64,000 nt of DNA. Origin: Lucifuga dentata (lineage: Eukaryota > Chordata > Actinopteri > Ophidiiformes > Bythitidae). Where the stretch lies: the NCBI GenBank assembly GCA_014773175.1, contig VXCM01001413.1:328055-392054 (forward strand). The letters are read 5' to 3'. A model generated the notes under the pieces. The model had not been told where the DNA came from and searched no databases. It worked only from the letters and a program-made list of their open reading frames with translations. The translations under genes and the position numbers were made by a program. The first letter of the stretch is position 1; the number at the start of each line of letters is the position of its first letter. Below, one piece after another: positions 59,385 to 64,000 of this stretch.

Positions 59385-61651
59385 TTCCAGATAACAGTAG
59401 CAGTTGATAAACCAGTGGAGGGATTTCCTGCAAATCCAGTTTGCCGAACATCTTTAGCACTTTTTCCACCAAGAACTGCAGCTCCTCTGATGACAAAGGC
59501 ACATCCCTAGAATGAGGCAGACATACTGTCTAATGCTCTTATTTATGGAATCGGAAGAAAAAAAAAGTACTCTAAATGCAATAATAGTGGTGATATAAGC
59601 CACAGACAAGGCTATAGTAACAAAACTGTTATTATTCTGAGGGAAACTGAATATTGTGTAAAACTGTGATGGAAGATGTTACCTGAACATGGTTGTCAGG
59701 TGAATAACACACTGAGGATCCCATCTTCATGAAAACATAAAATAAATATGTAAGTAAAGTACATACATACAGCTACAGTTTTTTTTATACCTTAAACCTT
59801 TGTTAGTGATCCATATCTAGGGGGTTTTGATTTTTATATTTCATCTCATTAAAGGGAGTGCAGGTAATAAATATGCATCTGTCACTATCAAGGAAGTCAC
59901 CGAAAATCTCCATTGCAGTTGAACATACAGTATATAGTATAGTATTAAAAAAAAAAAAATAATAATNAATCTCCATTGCAGTTGAACATACAGTATATAG
60001 TATAGTATTAAAAAAAAAAAAATAATAATCATTATTCTTTTTAACATTATGTTTTCAGAATAAAAGTGTGATGTATTTAAAAACATATATATTTTGTGGT
60101 TCCCCTGATACCAAGTAAAATCTGAGATATCATGTCCTCACCTGCTTGAGCAGAGGCTGTTTATCAGCTGCTTCTTGTATTGCTCACCACTGAGTTCTCC
60201 TGAATTAAGCAACAATATACTGTATTAAGCATATATTAAGTGTTACAATGTGCATTGTGTAGATAATAGCACCAGTTAAAACACCTACAATGCTTGATAA
60301 GTTATGAGCCTATTCTAGATCGTTTTCTTGGCTGTCCATAAAATCCTCCACAGCAGAGTTCCAGCTGAAGCATTTTCATGTTTAGAAAAGATGAAAGTGT
60401 GTGTTTGATGAATGTGCAGGTGCATTATTTGTTCATCTTGTACAAATGACAGATACTTGGGTAACCTTTGAACTTCTAATCACTTGCGTTAAATCAATGC
60501 AACAGATTTGCAAAAGAAAATCAGTGGCCAATTCAAAGATGTAACATAGAAACAACAAATTTATCAAGTGCAATTATGCACAGTTACCTTTGCCATATGC
60601 CAAGGCTTCACAGGCTGCAAGGGCAGTAAGCACAGTAGGAAACAGCTCCAGCGATTTCCCACTACCCATTTTCCCCACTTTAATGGCTTCAACAAACAAA
60701 GATGCCAGTTGTGCAAGAGAGGGCCCGGGCAAAGTATGAGTCTGTAGTGAGAACGATTAAAGGCAAAATGTCATTCGATAGAAATTACTTTATCTCTGTT
60801 TGTAGTGTCCGAGAAACAAAATGCTGCTCATCATTCTTTTGGAAGTAACTGCAGTGTAGTGCACAGTGTTAAATTATAATATCTGAATAGTCAGGTTACC
60901 AGGTGAGAAATCAGGTGGTAGGATTTTTGCATATCACTAATATTGAAATATATTTTAAAAATTGTAAGAAGGGCATATTCGGGTATTTTCACCTCTAGCA
61001 TCAGCAATCCAATGATATCAGCGGCCACCTCAGTCTGAAGGTCTCCAGACTCACACAGGGGGATGCAGTGCTGATACAGGAGAAGCCTACGTTGGGATCC
61101 CTCAGTGGATGTGGGTGGAGAACCTAGTAGAAACCACAAGCTTTAAGGGGGGTCTTGATCCACAGACCAGCATGTGTGATATTTAAAATATAACAGATAA
61201 TTACTTTTATTGGAATATTAATGAAAACCCTGGTGCTACTGAGTTGCGAGATTAATGATGTAAACAGTAGAGTGACACTGGTGTAACTGGTGTCTATGTA
61301 ACATTAGGTCACACTACTTTTACCAATATGACACAGCTTACCTTTACATATGGCTTTGATCATGGCACCGACCTCCTTACCCTTCAGCGCACTATTGGTG
61401 ATCACAGCTATCAACTAGCAGGCGAGAAAGCAGAAATTAAGTAATAAGACAAGACACTAAGAAATAAACCTGATAAGTGATCTTTATGCTGACGCTTTTT
61501 TTTCTTCCTTACGAGATCTCAGCAAAAGGTCACAACCTAAGCTGACAAGATGACTTACCTGGTCATTACTTAGGGAGGACAGGTACTTTTGGAGCTCGGT
61601 GGTACGCTCTCCATCTGACAACGCGACGATTTTCTCCACTTCAGCCCTCAT
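48529..61651 (-). CDS. fanci: Fanconi anaemia group I protein, 37 coding exons
   Basis: Nuclear partner of FANCD2 in interstrand-crosslink repair. Exons (high to low): 61559-61651, 61342-61414, 60993-61123, 60588-60741, 60142-60199, 59683-59724, 59383-59506, 59183-59268, 58953-59085, 58780-58857, 58549-58685, 57889-58069, 57677-57764, 57415-57545, 57258-57328, 57016-57130, 56792-56914, 56456-56524, 56259-56360, 55998-56177, 55536-55657, 55263-55424, 54757-54936, 54428-54594, 54256-54329, 53632-53748, 53506-53557, 53295-53422, 52292-52357, 52076-52172, 50590-50774, 50443-50499, 50301-50360, 49856-49939, 49148-49243, 48937-49038, 48529-48591. Phases agree, giving 1326 residues (human 1328). Seen: ubiquitinated-lysine site LDGRK533SAV, SQ cluster [14 protein letters not shown] (551-565), acidic [10 protein letters not shown]-terminal KKKRRK nuclear signal. 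Start MRAEVEK chosen as the first ATG in the exon. A 67-base artefactual duplication touches exon 34. Confidence 0.95.
49297..49685. mobile_element. Fold-back (palindromic) MITE in fanci intron 34
   Basis: About 390 bp. The left arm (from ttaagaccatataa at 49297 to about 49441) is the diverged inverted copy of the right arm (about 49547-49685, ending tatatggtcctaa). Shared arm segments include cttatgataatt/aattatcataag, and ttgagttttaa against ttaaaactcaa. No coding capacity. The terminus resembles the AGGACCATA end of the TTAA elements. Confidence 0.75.
49770..49904. other. Assembly join with 67 bp duplicated flanks at a fanci exon
   Basis: Bases 49770-49836 equal 49838-49904, with N at 49837. 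Each copy contains the donor side and polylysine (AAG)n part of fanci exon 34. Likely a false duplication caused by the triplet tract. Confidence 0.85.
50851..51984 (-). mobile_element. TTAA-flanked MITE, outer copy D1 (fanci intron 30), interrupted
   Basis: Starts AGCACCATAC after TTAA (50847-50850) and ends TTTGCTCCT before TTAA (51985-51988). It is split after its first 26 bases by the inner copy. Without the insertion and one TTAA it is about 559 bp and colinear with the other copies. Confidence 0.85.
50881..51451 (-). mobile_element. TTAA-flanked MITE, inner copy D2 nested in D1
   Basis: 571 bp, beginning AGGACCATATCGG and ending GGTATAGTCCT, flanked by TTAA at 50877-50880 and 51452-51455. 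Removing it and one TTAA restores the host reading gcatgtTTAAgcccactaaat, which matches the uninterrupted copy at about 52518. This proves target duplication of TTAA. Confidence 0.9.
52496..53064 (-). mobile_element. TTAA-flanked MITE, copy E (fanci intron 28)
   Basis: 569 bp, AGGACCACAATG... to ...AGTATTGTCCT. Flanking sites are TGTA on the left and TAAA on the right, so the target copies have mutated. The body matches copies D1 and D2. Confidence 0.8.
53971..54161. repeat. 103-base tandem duplication in fanci intron 25
   Basis: aaataattccctgcagttta begins at 53971 and again at 54074. About 87 bases match with a few substitutions, so this is a genuine, aged duplication, unlike the exact duplications around Ns. 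Confidence 0.8.
59340..59382. repeat. (AC)n microsatellite abutting a fanci splice donor
   Basis: The AC tract runs up to the end of fanci exon 7 (59383). On the minus strand the donor is GGAAAG/GTGTGT, so the repeat itself supplies the donor sequence. Confidence 0.85.
59905..60029. other. Assembly join with 62 bp duplicated flanks
   Basis: Bases 59905-59966 equal 59968-60029, with N at 59967, in fanci intron 5. Confidence 0.85.
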
Positions 61652-61935
61652 AATCAACCTAAACAACGCAGCCCGGTGGTAATGTTGTAGTTAGCAGGGG
61701 ACTAGAGAACCTAGCAAGCTCGTTGTTAGCTAAATGTTCAATTTTGTGAACGAAAAAACTAAAGCCGTGAACAAAAATGACTCTGTGTTTGTCGGTCGTT
61801 TGCCTGACTATACCATTACTTACACTGTTCAGCTTAATCTAATGAACTACATGGAAGGCAAAGTCAAACTTTAAGTATCTGTGGTGAAGTTTTAATAATA
61901 TTTGACAAAGTTCCCGCCAGCGAGCACTTCCTGTT
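61652..61935 (-). promoter_or_regulatory. Presumed fanci promoter and 5' untranslated region
   Basis: TTCCCGCC (E2F-type) at 61911-61918 and an ETS-type ACTTCCTG around 61926 lie about 260-280 bases upstream of the fanci ATG. E2F control would suit an S-phase repair gene. Motifs are seen; activity is inferred. Confidence 0.4.
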
Positions 61936-62504
61936 GTGCGTCATGGTTGCCAAGTCCAACACAAAACGTACTACAATTCTTGTTAAATGTATATCTTAAA
62001 AGAATATTGCTTTACAACAAAATACACAGAATATATTGCATATACCTCTTAGTATAAAATGTGACGATTTAATGGGATATATAGCAGTCAAAAACAAACA
62101 TTCACCTAGAAAAATGGATATCTACAGACGTATCACACACCCTGGTCACTGTGCTGCCAACGGAGTAGCCAACACGTAGCGTTTTGATGGGTTGCCATGT
62201 CGCTCAATACACGCAATACAAGCTATTTGCGATTGCTTTTAAGTTTAAAAAGTAATCAAGACTAGTTTGGTTTTTCTTGTTTCATAAATGCCTCTGCTTT
62301 TTTAGGTCTCTGATTGCATAAAAAACATAGATAAGTATCGTAAATTAAACAGACTAAGGCTGATTTATGTGTGATGGTTTAATCAATAATCACATTTAAT
62401 CGGTACTTTTAAGCAATAAAAGTATATTCCAATATCCATAAAATATCATAAATCATGATAGAAGTAGATTTAAAACATAATACTTGAGCGTAATTTCTTG
62501 CATC
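61936..62504. other. Intergenic between fanci and tRNA-Arg(ACG)
   Basis: AT-rich; nothing recognised. Confidence 0.5.
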
Positions 62505-62577
62505 GGGCCAGTGGCGCAATGGATAACGCGTCTGACTACGGATCAGAAGATTCTAGGTTCGACTCCTGGCTGGCTCG
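62505..62577 (+). tRNA. tRNA-Arg (anticodon ACG)
   Basis: 73 bases. Acceptor GGGCCAG pairs with CTGGCTC (one G-T pair), discriminator G. The D-arm TGGCGCAATGGATAACGC, the anticodon loop CTACGGA (anticodon ACG, read as ICG) and GGTTCGACTCC in the T-arm are present. It has no intron, and CCA is not encoded. A T-run (about 62585-62598) follows at once and fits a Pol III terminator. Confidence 0.96.
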
Positions 62578-62584
62578 ACTAGCT

Positions 62585-62598
62585 TTTTTCTTTTTTTC
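62585..62598 (+). terminator. Pol III terminator of tRNA-Arg(ACG)
   Basis: T-rich run with TTTTTT and TTTTTTT tracts beginning 8 bases after the tRNA 3' end. Confidence 0.7.
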
Positions 62599-63218
62599 TC
62601 TCTCTCTCATCACAATTAAGACATTTTGAGTGCCATTGGTAGACAGATTTGACAACGGCACTTTTGAGGTGTACTTTAATTTTGTCCTTTCTTTATGGAA
62701 GACTGAACTGTCTAGTTAGGGTCACTTTTATGAACAAACAGCATTAGGTTTACACTAATTAAAATGAGTTATTTTACCCTTTATTGTATAAATAAATGCT
62801 ACGCTATCACATTTACCAATGCAGAAGTAATCTCTTTATCTCTTTGACTTGGATTTGTTCATCTATTCACTTCAATCACACATTTCCTCTGCTTAAAGAG
62901 TATGCACTCATAGAGCGGATAAATTAGCATTCCATTTAATTAAGAAAGGAAAAGGTTGTGAGCTAATCAGCTCTAAACTCAGGGTCCTGGGCGTTTCCCG
63001 TCGTGCCTTGAGCTCTGCAGTCAGTTAGATAGCAGCAGCGGCTGGGTATTATTATCTCTCACAGGCATATCTATATCCACAGCTGCGGACCCCTTACCAG
63101 AATCTCATCACCATTGCCAAAACGTAACTTTTTACGTTGCCGCGCCGGATGTTTGCTCGCCACTTTACGTTGCCACGGCACGACGTAACGGCGACGAAAC
63201 TGCTTTAACTGCGTACGG
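62599..63218. other. Intergenic and 5' region of fbxo31
   Basis: The first part is AT-rich with nothing recognised. From about 62990 it becomes CpG-richer, with three acgttgcc/acgtaac-like motifs at 63120-63190, and should hold the fbxo31 promoter. Confidence 0.45.
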
Positions 63219-63636
63219 ATGGCTGTGTGTGCCAGGCTTTGCGGAGTAGGTCAGTCGCGGAGGTGCCGGCGGCGACAGCGGCAAAACCAGCAGGATCAGG
63301 GAAGCGATTCCGATATGGACGAGGAGGAAGAGGAGCGGATCGTGGGCCAGAGGCAAGACGACGTCTGCGGCGGAGGCCCCGTGAGCGGCGTCGCCACTGC
63401 AGGGCCGAGTGGCGCTTGTGAATATGGCAGCGCTAATGTCAACAGAGGAGGCTTTCTGGATTGTTCAAGTACAGGACCTCCGAACCCACAGTCCTTATTG
63501 GATCTACCCCCGGAGCTTCTGGTGGAAATATTCTCTTTACTTCCTGGCACAGCATTGCCAGACGTCGCTCTCGTTTGCAAGAAATTCAGACAAATACTTA
63601 ACACTGAAACCATTTGGAGAAGGCGGTGTGTGGAAG
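63219..63636 (+). CDS. fbxo31: F-box only protein 31, first coding exon (partial)
   Basis: Substrate receptor of an SCF ubiquitin ligase; FBXO31 acts in DNA-damage-induced cyclin D1 turnover (family knowledge). The start [11 protein letters not shown] and the basic CRRRQRQ stretch match the FBXO31 N-terminus. An acidic linker DEEEEE follows. The F-box lies at about residues 92-137, [19 protein letters not shown] through TIWRRRC. The exon ends at donor GAAG/GTAAAT after 139 codons plus one base. The remaining exons lie beyond the window. Confidence 0.92.
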
Positions 63637-64000
63637 GTAAATATCGCTGTCTCTCGATATAGAGATAGTTTACGTATCAACAGTCTTGTCTCTACTCCAT
63701 GTGTCAGTCACCTCACAGCGCGAAATTGGGTGTTTTAAGGTCACAAATATGTCAGATATGTTGTTTACTGTGTCATTCTTGTCAGGTTGTTTTCACTGAT
63801 CAACTCTGGTCCTTCTGCAATGTATTTCACTAAAAGCATTTCTATTGATCTGTACGGGAACCAGAAAGGCTGTTGTTCAAGAGTAGATCAGGGCCAGACA
63901 CTGTTATTAAGCCCCTGTCAGCCATTATGTGTGGCTGATAAGCATGTGGATTCAGGGCTGGCCCAAGTCTTTTCAGGGCCTCAAGCTTAATTTGATTACA
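63637..64000 (+). other. fbxo31: Start of fbxo31 intron 1
   Basis: Follows the GTAAAT donor; no further exon recognised before the window ends. Confidence 0.6.

Noticed and set aside
63409..63738. Second-frame 109-residue open frame over fbxo31 exon 1
   Set aside because: Alternative frame of the F-box exon; the main frame matches FBXO31.

Overview
This is a 64 kb piece of a vertebrate nuclear genome, almost certainly a ray-finned (teleost) fish. The genes are split by short introns with GT/AG borders, CA/CT/GATA microsatellites are dense, and the proteins are clear fish-like orthologues of human genes. It contains no prokaryotic or viral gene set. I cannot name the species.

Layout, left to right: gdpgp1 (+, intronless coding exon, 242-1315). 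An Rh-type ammonia channel gene of the RhCG class (+, 11 coding exons, 4189-13117). A roughly 23 kb stretch without protein-coding genes (13.9-36.5 kb). tvp23b (-, 36665-38015). A tRNA-Arg(TCG) gene (-). polg, the mitochondrial DNA polymerase gamma catalytic subunit (+, 22 coding exons, 39454-48406). fanci, the Fanconi anaemia ID2-complex subunit (-, 37 coding exons, 61651-48529). A tRNA-Arg(ACG) gene (+). The first coding exon of fbxo31 (+, from 63219), whose remainder lies beyond the window.

The gene-free stretch holds the most interesting item. A perfect miR-9 precursor lies on the minus strand at 30991-31071. As I recall the human map, MIR9-3 sits between POLG and RHCG on 15q26.1, and the order and relative strands RHCG, MIR9-3, tRNA-Arg(TCG), POLG, FANCI all match here. 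I therefore call it mir-9-3. Around it I see a plausible CRE/CCAAT CpG-rich promoter and first splice donor for its primary transcript (about 32.5-32.85 kb), a candidate second exon, a paired RBPJ plus SOX motif cluster (27.2 kb), a direct-repeat nuclear-receptor cluster (20.6 kb) and three consecutive perfect palindromes (29.2 kb).

Mobile elements: at least seven copies of one roughly 560-590 bp non-autonomous DNA element with long terminal inverted repeats lie mostly in introns of rhcg, polg and fanci. One copy is inserted inside another, and that junction shows directly that the target duplication is TTAA (piggyBac-like). A separate roughly 390 bp fold-back element lies in a fanci intron.

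Assembly: 13 single-N joins occur. Four of them (28397, 32679, 49837, 59967) are flanked by exact 62-67 bp duplicated ends, which looks like unmerged contig overlap rather than biology. One duplicates the edge of a fanci exon and one lies in the presumed mir-9-3 promoter.
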